Shown: piece by piece, positions 23,130 through 34,505 of the stretch
Position numbering within the stretch: the stretch's first letter is position 1
Layout: each line of letters begins with the position of its first letter
From: Vermamoeba vermiformis
Taxonomy: Eukaryota > Tubulinea > Echinamoebida
Length of the DNA: 64,000 bases
Direction: 5' to 3'
Assembly (NCBI GenBank): GCA_045837725.1
Contig: JBEWZL010000006.1
Span: 283,644 to 347,643, forward strand
Made by a program: the position numbers and the translations under genes
The notes under the pieces: model-generated
What the model was told of the DNA's origin: nothing
Seen by the model: only the letters and a program-made list of their open reading frames with translations
Databases searched by the model: none

Positions 23130-25278
23130 TTATACAACGTTTTGTCCGAGGATGATTAAATAATACAAGTCGATGAATATTTGTGCAGCAGAGAACAGTC
23201 CAACCGAGATTAATAAAATTAAAACTGCTACTTTCCAGTTGCTAATAAAGCCCTGCGGGAACAAATTGACGAATGAAGTTGGCTTGCCAAAGTCCTTTGT
23301 AGCCACATATTGCGCCTTGAAGTATATAATTAACGGGAATACGAATGCTGTAACGCCCGTAAATAGTAAAGAGCACCAGGCGAGCAGATCCGCAAAAGTT
23401 TGACCAGCGTTGAATAACCATGCCAAAGTCCACGGCAAAACATTCTAATCAAAAATAAAATTAATAAAAATTATAATTAGCGTTAATTATTGCATTTCTT
23501 CGCTTACGCCAAAAAATACGCTAGTTTTTCTACCACAAACTCGACCCGTGTACAAATTATTACGGACAGTAATGCACATCACAGGAATACCTAGTATTTG
23601 ATCATATGTTAATACGAGTATACTGTATTATATTGTTAGAGACGTACTCGATGAAATAACGGCGAATGTGTACAAATAAGTCGTGATCCGCGTCAAAGGT
23701 CCACTCAGCGATAAATACTGCAATAAATCATCGCTGTCGAGCTTAGGATAGCACCAAGCACCCAACAGACCAATTGCCAAGTTGCAAAAGAATGAAACTC
23801 CTGCAGCAGCCCACAACACTTTGCTAATCGACACCTCTTCTTTTTTCTCGTTGATCCACGAGGGCACCTATCAAAAAAATATCAATACAACTTTCTTATC
23901 ATAAAATTATTAAGCATTCTACTATATTTCTAGGCTTAACTTAAAATTAATAGCATTTTTACGTAAATAGAATATCGGTACCGAGATCCGATCATAATTT
24001 GGGTGTACGTACCAGTGAAGTGTAGGCAAGTGTAAATATGAATATACCAATCACTTGCGTGTATTCAGTACCCACAATAGGAACAGCATCAAAGTGCAGT
24101 CCTTTGTGCAAGTAATGATATATGAACTCGATCACGCCCAAGAACATCAATACGACTGATACGTATTGTGCCTTAATATTCGACTTTAAGTTCATGAATC
24201 CTAACGGCAAAAATACCGCCTAAATAGAATATAAAAAAATTAATGTTGTTACAAAAAAATTGGTTTTTAATCTAAAACTTGTTTATGGTTATTTTGTGGC
24301 AAATTTTTGTTACTTACTACTAATAGGACGTATCCTAAAGAAATAGCCAGATAAATGGTGTTGCCGTAGAATTTGACTGCGTCGTTTGTCTCAATGAAGG
24401 CAAACGAAGGGTAAAATTGAACGAAGAATGTCTTCTTGAAGATGAAAATGAGCAAACTATCCACTTGCTAATAATAATAATATTAGTACCATATCCAACG
24501 TACCGTAACAGATTTCCGTTTAGGAAAATTCATTAAAAGTTAAATTACCTGAGCGGACACTCGAATGCTAGCCAAATTGCTACTGCTTAAATTAGCAGCT
24601 AACATAATTTGAAATACATAATAGGCCTTTTTTCCGAAATAATATTCAACCAAGTTGACAAACTCGATCCGTCGTTGATATTTATCGTTTCCTGGGATGA
24701 GTGCCATCGCTTCTGCCACTAAAAGTGGACATACTGTCGATATTAATGTGAAGTACACTAAGAACAGTGTAGTAGGAACCAAGCCAACTAAAAGATCCAA
24801 GATCAGCGTCGTTTAGAAAAGTAAGAGCAAAAATCACATTAATTCTCGTTTTTATTGAAATTTACTCTTAAAAATTAAAGTGAATTAAATGACTAGATTA
24901 AAAAATCTATGACGAGCAATATGGTGATAATTACCTTGCTGATAAACGATCGGGATCGCCAGAACTCCGTAACCGTAGCTTTGAATCAGTACATATACAA
25001 ATGAATCTAGGGCACCAATATTTTTTTCCTAATGATGATCATTAGATTTTGCGATTTTAATGGATTTTCTTTGTTCCGACATCTAATCTAAATTGCACAT
25101 TCGATACAATAAGTTGATTATCACGATAAATCTGCTGTAAAAATTTTAAATAGGTATTTTAATGCGAAAATACCTCCGATTTTTGGGTTCGATTATTTAG
25201 CTCGCGTAGATCACGCCGTCCGCCTGGAGCATTGATCGCGACGTTCGCAAGCAAAGGCGACTCTTCACTAAGCGACAT
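23130..25278 (-). CDS. amino acid/auxin permease family (AAAP, SLC38-like) transporter
   Basis: At least eight exons on the minus strand start at 25278 (MSLSEESPLLANVA...) and end at 23130 (LIILGQNVV). The soluble N-terminus contains a Ser/Glu-Leu-Leu motif (SEESPLL) often used for endolysosomal sorting. The membrane part begins IGALDSFVYVLIQSYGYGVLAIP, matching the first helix of the AAAP/SLC38 fold with its small-residue break. About ten to eleven hydrophobic helices follow across exons around 25030, 24800, 24460, 24210, 23870, 23600 and 23438. It probably moves neutral amino acids across the plasma or lysosomal membrane; substrate and compartment are inference. Its start lies 300 nt from the divergent methyltransferase gene, giving a shared promoter region. 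Confidence 0.83.
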
Positions 25279-25578
25279 TTAAATACTCGTCGTAGTCTCC
25301 AATGAATTGCATGTAACAAAGTGGTGTAAATGATTTCTGCGCGAAAAAGGGACCAAAAACGGTCAGAATCCGAAATACAAATAATGTTCGCCGGATAACG
25401 TTATTCTTCATTAGCTTCGTATACATGTTATACATGTACATAGTGTAATTAAGGTAAATACTACGATACTTCTTTGATACAACCCACAGCACACTTCAAA
25501 CAGATTCACGAATGATCTGTATATAAATTAACATGCTTACTAATCCTTATTTAAACAGCAATAAACAATCAATACACG

Positions 25579-27467
25579 ATGTTGAGAATTTGCACGCTCT
25601 CAGCTCGACGGTTGTGCAGATCTAACAATGGATCGCGTCACACTGTCGCACAGTTAATTCAGAAAAATAAATTAACGAGGTAAATACGCTAAGCATATAT
25701 ATTTACATGTGAGAGAAGCAACTAGAATTTTTTCTGGCGATTACAACTGAACTCACTGTCAGATCTGTCGATCAGGACCGTTTTAAAAAGCAGCGTATCA
25801 AATAGCCTGAATTTATTCTTCATAAATTAGTATATTTACATACGGCTCTATTTGATATTTAATGTGTTTGGATAATCGATCTGATCTTTTTTACGGCAGC
25901 ACCCCAACGAGCCGAGCGCTATTTGCACGATTATTTTCAACGAGTAAAATTACCAAGCAAGAAGACGAAGAAGAGAATTATATTAACAGATTGATCGAAC
26001 GCAAGAAGATTTACGACGAACAAGAGCAGATCCCAGCCGAACAAAAGAAAGACCCGTGGGACATTTATAAAAATGCAAATACGCCTCAAGAGAAGAAGCC
26101 TCGTATTAGAACATCAGAAGGATTTAATAAGGAGCGCAGATCCAGCAGGAAAAAGTCAGACGAAGAGGAAGGTGAACCAGAAGAGCAATTAAAGCCTGTT
26201 AATAAAGAAGGAGGCACAGTGCCCGGTGAAAAGCCAGCGAAAAAGACGTGGAAAGAAAAATTGCAAGAAAAAAGAGATAAAATTCAAACGAAGCACGGCA
26301 AACTTGTCGATCCGTCAGATCTAGATCTGCATTACAAGAACAAAAAAGTTAACGAGATGAAAGTATATGGCAGAAACGCATGTCTTAGTATATTTGAACG
26401 AAGAAAAGAGGATATTATTAAATGTATTATTCTTGAAGATCTGATGGAAGACAAACGATTCAGACCGCTGTTCAGATACATGGCGGAAAGAAAATTAACT
26501 TATAGAGCTGCGGAAGAAGAAGATTTAAGAGCATTTTCTGACTCTATTCATCATGAAGGCATAGTCATGGTTACTAAACGACCTGAAGTTTTGGATGTGG
26601 ATCAAACTATCGAAATGATTCTTTCAAAGTACAATCAATTCGCTAAAAATAAGCGCGAAAAAGCTATTCATGAAATTAAGAATGATAAATATGCATTAGA
26701 GAATGAAAATGAAGATGAAATTCAGCGTGAAGAACTGGATGTGGAGGAGGAAGAAACTGCTAACAAAGAATCTGCTAGTGCTCAATCATGGGACTATCAA
26801 ACAATAGCTATGCTTGAAAACGTGCAAAATCCGCACAACTTGGGTGCATTAGTCAGAGTTTTAGCCTTTTTTGGAGTCAAGATGGCGTTCGTCGCGAATT
26901 TGGACGCTTATAACACTCAAAAAGATACGTAAGTCTATTAAAACATGCATATTAATCAGTCCATAAACTAATATTGTCACTTATTATGCAGCTTCAGTGA
27001 TACAACTCCGAGTTGGAAGTTGAAAAAATTGGCGCAAGAAATGACCGAAGTTCAGTCTCCAACTGTCTATCGATTAGCACAAGGAGGCATGGAACACGTG
27101 ACCGTAAGTAACAGTAATATAATATATGTCATAAGGCATTAATATTTGCTTCAAGGTTGTTCCGATCTTGAATCCGGAAGAATTTTCGCGAGTTTTGTAC
27201 AAGTTGAAGCGACGAGGCAATTACAAAATTGTTGCCACGTCATCAACAGCACCTCGCAAAGATTCATTATGGGACGAACGAGTTTTTAACGACTTGCACG
27301 ACAAAAATAGAATATTGTTGTTTGGATCTGAAGCTGAAGGTTTGTCTCGTCGCGTATTAAACTCCGCAGATTACATCGTTGAAGTTCCTGGCGTAGGAAA
27401 TATTGAAAGTCTTAACGTGGCGACTTCAGCGGCTGCTGTATTGACCATGTTAAATCGACCAAAATAA
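25579..27467 (+). CDS. mitochondrial SpoU-family 2'-O-ribose rRNA methyltransferase (MRM1-like)
   Basis: Four exons (25579-25679, 25900-26928, 26992-27103, 27156-27467) give 517 codons. The Arg/Leu-rich start (MLRICTLSARRLCRSNNGSR) suggests a mitochondrial targeting peptide. A charged, low-conservation linker is followed by a substrate-binding region (VYGRNACLSIFERRKEDI). The SPOUT catalytic domain comes next: motif 1 VQNPHNLGALVRVLAFFGV, motif 2 LLFGSEAEGLSRRVL and motif 3 IESLNVATSAAAVL, which build the knotted SAM site. The family methylates a ribose in mitochondrial large-subunit rRNA. An acidic insertion precedes motif 1. The AATAAA poly(A) signal overlaps the stop codon. Confidence 0.9.
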
Positions 27468-27582
27468 AGATCTAACATTAAAATTATGGCAAAGATCGTT
27501 TTAAATTAGCCAAAATACAATATACAACAATAATTCGCGTTAAATTTCGAGGTCTATCTATATATTAATGAATAGTATTATC

Positions 27583-29298
27583 TTATTTCTTAGTCATTTG
27601 CGAGCGAGTGTATTCGTAAGCCAAGAAGCAAGTAGCATTAGCCACGAAAGCTCTGATTAAGCACGGTGTAAAGCCCTTGAAAAACCCTCCAATGCCCGAG
27701 CGTTGATGAATTTTCTTGGCGCAATCGAGCACGCCGTTGTATTTTCTCTTGGACTTGTCGGGGTTGTCTGCTTGAATTGAGGACTTGATCACGTCAATGG
27801 GGTACGTGGTCAACCTACAAATAGGAAGTACTCATTAGCGTCTGTAGATCCGTGACGTCAAAAATTTCGATCGGATCCAGTGAACGATTCGTGCTAATTG
27901 TATTGAAAATTCGATGACTTAACGTATTACAATAATATGCGTACCAGAAACCAACACCACCGAGACCACCAGCCAAAAGTACTTTAGACATGGGCAACTT
28001 ATCGACAGTTGAGTCCTACGAACAAATTATTTTCAGCACTACAGCCTCGTCAAATTTTATCAATTTTATTTCTAATTTCTTACCTTCGGCGTCATCCATC
28101 GACGAGTCAGTTCGTAAATACCAAAATAGGCGCTGTTCGCGGGAACGTCACGCAATAAAGTAGGAATCATACCCTAGAGTCGTATTAATACCTCGTATAT
28201 GCATATCAATATTGTTTAATAGTACCTGGAATGCACCAGACACTCCGTAGTGTTTAATAATTGACGAGGCACAGTGCACGACGTTCTTGTAAGCAGCTGC
28301 AGATCCGCCCTAAAAAATTTTACGATTAAAATAATGATCTTAATAACGATGACACGTGGTATAGTTAATTTCCAATACGAATAATAAGTATAGAACTGTA
28401 ACGTACCTGTCCTTGGACTTGCATCTGAGTTTTGAAGAGATCGACGGGACAATCGACAAATGAAGCGACAACTGCGTAAAGAGCGTTAAATAATTATTAA
28501 TAATAATCAAAGATTTTTTTCGATTACAAATGAGTTCATCGCAAATAAAAAATCAGATCGAGATATTTACTTCGTACAATCAATAATACGCATACTAATA
28601 TTTTTAATATAATTAATAAGCATATAGGACGTACCTCCGACGATACCACCGGTTAAGAAATATTGAGCAATGCTCATCTGGGTCGGATCTCGTGGATCGG
28701 TTCTTGAAGAGACCGAGCCGATTGTAATATTGTTCTTAACGAAGTGTTTGCTATTACCATATGTTACGAACAATACGGCGTTAATGATAGCCAAGCCAGC
28801 AAGAGGGCTGCCAACTCCTTTGTACAATCCGAGCGGACCTTCACTTTTAACAGTCTTGCGAACGCAATCGACCATACCAGTGTACTATAATAATATAATT
28901 AAGTGATGGTTCATATTTAATTGGTATGAATTTCAATTAACTTTTCAACTCTCGATCTTAAATGGTTCTTATTACAGTATTTTATAGGAAATCTTTCGCT
29001 AGCATAATTATAATTTGCGTATTTAAATATATTGTAAGCATAAATAGAGCTTATAAACAGAAAATGACGAAAGCCAAGCCGATCGAACTTTTCGAAGCTT
29101 CGAAAATAAAAGGCTTACCATAGGTGCCTCGCCAGGAGCAGGAGTAGGCATCGTTTGCAGACGCACTTTTAATGTATCGAGAGGGTGACCGCTCAAAGTT
29201 TGAGCAACACCTCCCGCAGTACCAGCAACAAGATCACGCCAGAAACGCAGAGCAAAAGACTCTTCTTCCTTCTTAACGACGGTATTATTATCGGCCAT
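27583..29298 (-). CDS. mitochondrial carrier (SLC25, carnitine/acylcarnitine-type group)
   Basis: Multiple exons on the minus strand run from 29298 ([20 protein letters not shown]) to 27583 (YTRSQMTKK). All three repeat signatures are visible: [28 protein letters not shown] and [14 protein letters not shown]. The companion motif near the end of repeat three ([27 protein letters not shown]) is also clear. The first repeat with [21 protein letters not shown] resembles the carnitine/acylcarnitine and basic amino-acid carrier group (SLC25A20/29/45/48). It would sit in the inner mitochondrial membrane. The substrate is inferred from family only. The 3' end converges on the rRNA methyltransferase gene with about 115 nt between stops. 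Confidence 0.88.
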
Positions 29299-29344
29299 AG
29301 TTAAATATTATCCTCGTGGAGCAGTGAGTTGTGTTGCTCTATCT

Positions 29345-29670
29345 TTAATCAAAAGACAAAATTTTTGTAACGGCAACTCGATCAAATTCAGGGCCGCGTC
29401 CCTTGGTCAAACAACCATATTTAGCCAATCTCAAGACCAGATTACAACAATAATCCATGGGGCACGTATATTTAGCATTCAAGCACTCCTTATTTGGTCG
29501 ATCGGGGATAAACGAATAAATATAAAGATAAATTTGTGGAGAGCGACCAAAGTATCTCCCACCGAAAAGGCAAAGTGCAAGGAGTAAGTAAGCTATTTTA
29601 CATGGAACGATAAATCGTTGCAATTTTTTTCCTCCATCTCGATCAAAATCCAGGTTTGGATACTGAAACA
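29345..29670 (-). CDS. possible exon of a small cysteine-containing protein
   Basis: An open stretch preceded by a good acceptor (TTTGTTTCAG) encodes a hydrophobic segment (IAYLLLALCLFGG) and a Cys-containing end (ECLNAKYTCPMDYCC). I recognise no family and found no matching upstream exon. It lies in the short gap between two genes, so it may be chance. An intron starting GTAAAA could remove the hydrophobic part. Confidence 0.22.
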
Positions 29671-29971
29671 AAAAAAATAATCCTTTTGACCTACAAACAT
29701 ATTATTGAAAAAATATGATAATTATTAACGTTCAATAATCCGAGATACGCTTATCTCACGATTCTTAACGTGCATGATCCAATAATCTTTGTTTTAATTT
29801 TGTTTTGAGTTGTATAATATTAATACAATATGGTGACAAGTTCGAACTTGTGACGAACAGATCAAGGAAAATTCAATGTTGTCAATCGAAACGGGACCTG
29901 TCTCCTCCCTGGACTTTATTTTTCACACGACGTAGAAGCTATACACTACAACGCCTCGAGTATCTCTATTC

Positions 29972-31485
29972 ATGAACGGTATGTACAGGGCAACTGGTAC
30001 GCTTGACGCTAGATCTAATAGTACACTTCGACCTTAGGCCGGATCTTGCTCGCTTGGACTCTCATTGCTATAAATAGTGTTGCTTACGGTAAGCCATTTG
30101 TTTTTATAGCTTCAGTTGCCGATCCAGGAAACCAAATCCAGGATCAGCGAGTTCAGTTCATCAAATTTCATTTAAAATTGCTCAGCTGCGAAATAATTAT
30201 TACCACATCAATATTCCGTGTATTATTCTTTATAGATTTTCGATTCTATATTTCCTTGAAATTGTATTTTGGTCCCATTGTCAAGCGAATCACATGAACG
30301 AGAATTTTACTGCCATGTTCGAAGGACCTAACGCTCGCTATTATAGGAGAATTGCATTATAAACCCAACGCAATTGCGTCGCCTTCATTCACAACACCGC
30401 TGTGCGACTCCATTCTGCTGTGCGAGCACAACACTTCTATCATCCCGAGCGTCAATGGACACAATCTCACTTTCACGTGGACGATCAACGGCGCTACACA
30501 CAGCAGCACGGACTCGTGGCTATATCTGACAGAAGAAGATCTGCCCTGCGAATCCAATCATACGATATGCATCACGGCTACGAACCCTGCAGGCTCAGTG
30601 CAGAGTTGTGGCTCGTTCCTCGTCCTTAAAATGCAATCCATCTTTCATAAAACACCATCGCCGAAAGACCATCCGCAGTCTGTGTGGTTCGCGGGCACCA
30701 ACGCCGTATTTCGCGTCGAAATCACGCCGAAGATCTGCACGCGACACACGTGGTGGATCAACAACCAATTGGTTGCCGAACACGAAGGACTGCACAGCAA
30801 CTTGAAGCTCAACATAACAACTGACCTGCAAGATGCACACGTGTACGTGTTAGCGGAGTGCGGCAACAGCGTCGTCAAGTCCAAGACGTACACGTTCAGA
30901 AGTGTCAGTGAACTTACCATATTTGGCTTGGTCATAATCATAGTTTGCGTCGTGATCGTTGTTGGCGGTGCTGTCATCCTATTGGTAGTCTTCAAGCGCA
31001 AGAAGAACAAACACAGCGATTACGATGAAGAATTGCAAAGTCTGGTAGTGCGTGATAAGACGAAAGAAGAGGCTGAGTGGATATTACAGACGACTAGATA
31101 TGCCTGGTCACCGTCAATGGAATATTTGTTCAAACCAATCGACAAATTGCCGTTTTCAGTGCACGCGTCACAGTTCAGCGCCATTTCAAAGCCCCAGGAC
31201 AATTCAGCAGCTTATGCCGTGCGAACAGACGTGATATTTACTCGCAAGAAATCACTTTCAAACGACGGTCTGAAAGAGCCCCTGATTGGTGGAACTAAGA
31301 TTGACTTGTACGTCCCGCCGGAGCACGGAAATTTCACTTTAGATCCTCCGAGCGTTGTGCTTAGCTCGAGTGCAGTATCTGCAGGATTATCAGCAACGAT
31401 GGCTGCTGGTGCTAAGGTCTGTTTGTTGGTCGTGTGCGAGCAACTCAAGATCTACTCGATGTTGGAGTTCAAGCTGAAAATTTAA
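29972..31485 (+). CDS. single-pass membrane receptor-like protein with PKD/Ig-like ectodomain
   Basis: Exon 1 is only 7 nt (29972-29978). Spliced to 30038-30088 it yields MNGRILLAWTLIAINSVAYG, a textbook signal peptide. The main exon (from 30347) encodes two beta-sandwich-like repeats (FTWTINGATHSSTDSWLYLT...CITATNPAGSVQSCG and a second with TWWINNQLVAEHEGL), resembling PKD or Ig-like folds with paired cysteines. One transmembrane helix follows (IFGLVIIIVCVVIVVGGAVI), then a basic stop-transfer sequence (FKRKKNKH). The tail is about 150 residues and carries VPPEHGNFTLDPPSVVLSSS, possibly an MSP-like fold. It is probably a cell-surface adhesion or recognition protein. An alternative exon at about 30117-30200 (VADPGNQIQDQRV) cannot be excluded. 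Confidence 0.78.
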
Positions 31486-31650
31486 GTTGTAATATTGGTT
31501 GATTGCAAATGACAAGCCTAAGGGTTTGTTCAGTTTGCAAACGAAACAATTTTTTGCGCAAAATATATAACCTCCAATCCTTTGGATTCTGCCTTTAATG
31601 GCACTGACCTTACAGTGCAAGAATCAGAGACGAAAGAACAATAAGCTAGT

Positions 31651-31660
31651 TGTAAATAAA
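31651..31660 (+). terminator. composite poly(A) element TGTAAATAAA
   Basis: It lies 166 nt after the stop of the receptor-like gene and is identical to the element at five other gene ends. Confidence 0.55.
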
Positions 31661-31685
31661 TCAAATAATGTTATGCACTACGTTC

Positions 31686-31695
31686 TTTATTTACA
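31686..31695 (-). terminator. composite poly(A) element TGTAAATAAA (minus strand)
   Basis: It lies 41 nt past the stop of the 7-TM gene. Together with the plus-strand element 25 nt away it forms a back-to-back pair between convergent genes. Confidence 0.6.
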
Positions 31696-31735
31696 ATGAA
31701 TTAATTATTGTTACTAATCTACATTTTTTCACTCG

Positions 31736-34042
31736 TTAGTCATCTTCTTCTGATGATGAAGAAGAATCTTGTTGGTTGTCTACTTCACCTTGCGAGGGCA
31801 AAGTGGATGCACCAGCAATGACTCCTGTTGAGGCGTTGACTTTCTTTGAAGAGGACATGGCGCTCTTAGCCTTGCCTGACGAGATCGAACCCTTGCTGCT
31901 GTCAATGTGATGCACGATGGAGTCTGTGAAGAACCACAACATGATCCATAGTGCAATATTTTCAGCGAATCTAAGACTAAATTCGATACCCATACTCATA
32001 TCTGCATTCAAGGGCAGCAAGCTGAATAATAACGAGTTAGAATAATGCCCACCGGTGCTATCGCGTGTCGAAACTTACTTCGCAATGATGTTCGCAGCAA
32101 CGGCGTAAAATCCGATGACACCAATCACGGTCAATACAATCGCAATCTAAAGCAGATTAATACTTCCGCTGATATTCACGTGGTACCGTTTACCTTTTTC
32201 TTCAACATTTTGTCCTTGCCGTCACGCTCAGTTTTGCTGTTTTTGATTGTTTGCATCAGATGCAACAACCTACCACCAGCAACCTAACATGAAAAGAATT
32301 AAGTTTTGAACAAATGCGTAGCGTTAAAGCGTACCATGAAGCCAATGACGATGATCAACAAAAATACGGCCAAAATGATGTTGCCAACTGAAAGAGCGCC
32401 AAGTGTAGGATCGACGCTGTCAACAATGACGGTCACGAACAAAGAAATGAGCAGCGCTATATTTAGACACAAGCAACATATGCGCAAAATTCGCGACACT
32501 CGTTTTTTGCGCCTCCAAAGGGAGATCTCGAGCCTGGGGAAAACGTTCAGCCTTTGCTACTCGTGCATATTTTCATCGAGTATTACGTACCACGCGACAA
32601 CAACGACTGAAAACACGACCGCTACCATGGTGTCACCCGCGAAGAGGATGAACTGAAGGCCAAGTGAAGTGTACACAGCCTGATAGCCACGAAAATCGAC
32701 AGGATAGACAGCCACGCGCACTAAATTTGGAAAGTTAATAATCTCGTTAGAGCTGGCCAAATTAACGGATAATTTAGGGTTAATCTTTAGTTCGCCGAAA
32801 TCGCTCTTAATTTGACTTACGTGAAGTCAGGATAATAATGCCGAGGAAGGTTAAAAATACGAGCAAAGTCCCGTAATTCAGTTGATAATATTTTTGACGG
32901 AACGGCAGCAGGATTACAGCCCAGACGAGGGAAATGCCGGACAAGACTGTCGCGACTGCCATCATGGCTCGTACTCTTACTACATGCTCCTGCCACGGTA
33001 TAATGACTATAAAAAATACTTTGTTAATTTTGGATTGTTAATTGAATATAAAATTGCGGATTCAGGACCATTCTGAACATTTTGAACATTCCTATGGAAT
33101 TGCCTTTTTTAGAAATACCTCGATACAGATTAAAGAAGGGATTTAAAGCTATATTGAAAATATAGAAAGATTCTTACCATCTTCTGGGGCAACCAAGATC
33201 GTAGCTGACATCTGCACTAAATTTTGTGCTCCACCATACATTTCAATAATGCCATCAAAAGCCTGTTGTTCTGTAAAAATAGCGTATGTTGTGCCTGCTA
33301 AGAAATTGCCCGATTCGTAATCGTCGTTCAATCTGCTGTCGTTTCGGATAAGGATCACTGCCAGCAATGCATTATCTCTTTGCGCAGCCGCGATCAATTG
33401 GAATGAATTGCACGAATTTACGTAATTCTGTCTCTCTGTTTTTCTTGTGATTCTGACGATGCCGATCAGTCCTTCAGTTTCTGCACGCGGATTCGCAATC
33501 GAGCACGGGACATTCTCTGGGACATCCAACGCTATTTGTGAACGTCAGTATTCGAGTATTATAGTATTGTAATAATATTCAAAAGTTAAGGTGTCGGGCA
33601 AGCTTCGATCCATCTTAAAATACCCAGGAGTTGATCCCAATTGGTTAATTAATCGGAGTCTTACCATTAAAATAATATTATCGTATTTACTATTACGCAT
33701 TCTTTTAACGGATAGTAATAGATTTCATTGCCGGTAGCACAATTGCGTGTCGTCTCAAAAATAGATGCAAAATCAAATTTACGATATTCTGCGTAATTAT
33801 TGCACTTAACTTCATATTTACTTACCAATAATATTAGCACTGAATTCTTCCTGTGGATCGGACATTACGCGAGATATCCAAGCGTACGATGAAGGCAATT
33901 CAATATTGGTAACTTTCGTGCCATTGCTTAATGTGAGATCCAACAGGACAACATTCTTATCGCCAGGAACCACTTTAAGGGCATTGGTCATGCAGCTCAA
34001 TGCAATGATTACTATCGCAACGAGCAAGATCCGTGGTACCAT
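31736..34042 (-). CDS. seven-transmembrane protein with luminal N-terminal domain
   Basis: The chain begins at 34042 with a signal peptide (MVPRILLVAIVIIALSCMTNA). The luminal domain (exons ending about 33830 and 33529-33176) resembles a beta-rich or PA-like fold (SFQLIAAAQRDNALLAVILIRND). Seven hydrophobic helices follow in exons around 33008-32822, 32760-32560, 32520-32330, 32280-32200, 32140-32070 and 32030-31736. The C-terminal tail is Ser/Lys-rich and ends in an acidic SSSSSEEDD. The layout (signal peptide, luminal domain, 7 TM) resembles the TMEM145/GPR180/GPR107 class, but I cannot assign an orthologue. The splice after GIIILTS does not phase with the next exon as I read it. The exon ending DENMH would need a 27-nt intron. 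Confidence 0.7.
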
Positions 34043-34505
34043 AGTTTGTCTTCCTGGCTTTCGTTGTCGGTATTAATGCCAATTGAATGACGCCAAAGAA
34101 GTAAATATATGATACGTGTTTAATACCTTCGTGTTGCTTATTTAAAATAATTTTTGATGAATGAATGGCGTTTGATGAACTAAATTTGGAAACTCCTCCA
34201 ACTGATAATCCAAATATCGGCACTTCTGAATGTGCCGCTCCAACGAAAGACATGACGCACTAGCATAATGTGGTCATTGACGAGAAAGGCCATCATAAAT
34301 AGAATGATTAGAAATTCTGCATTTCAAACGTTTCAACTTGAAAAATAGTTAAATGAGCGTTATTATAGTTGAAGTTTATTATCAACAGTAGTATTAGCTA
34401 ATCGACAATTACATGATGATGATTTGACGAATTGTCAAGATATCAAGTTTGATGTGACACAAGTAAATTGTGTGTTCGAATTCCTTTATTTATATGTACA
34501 ATACC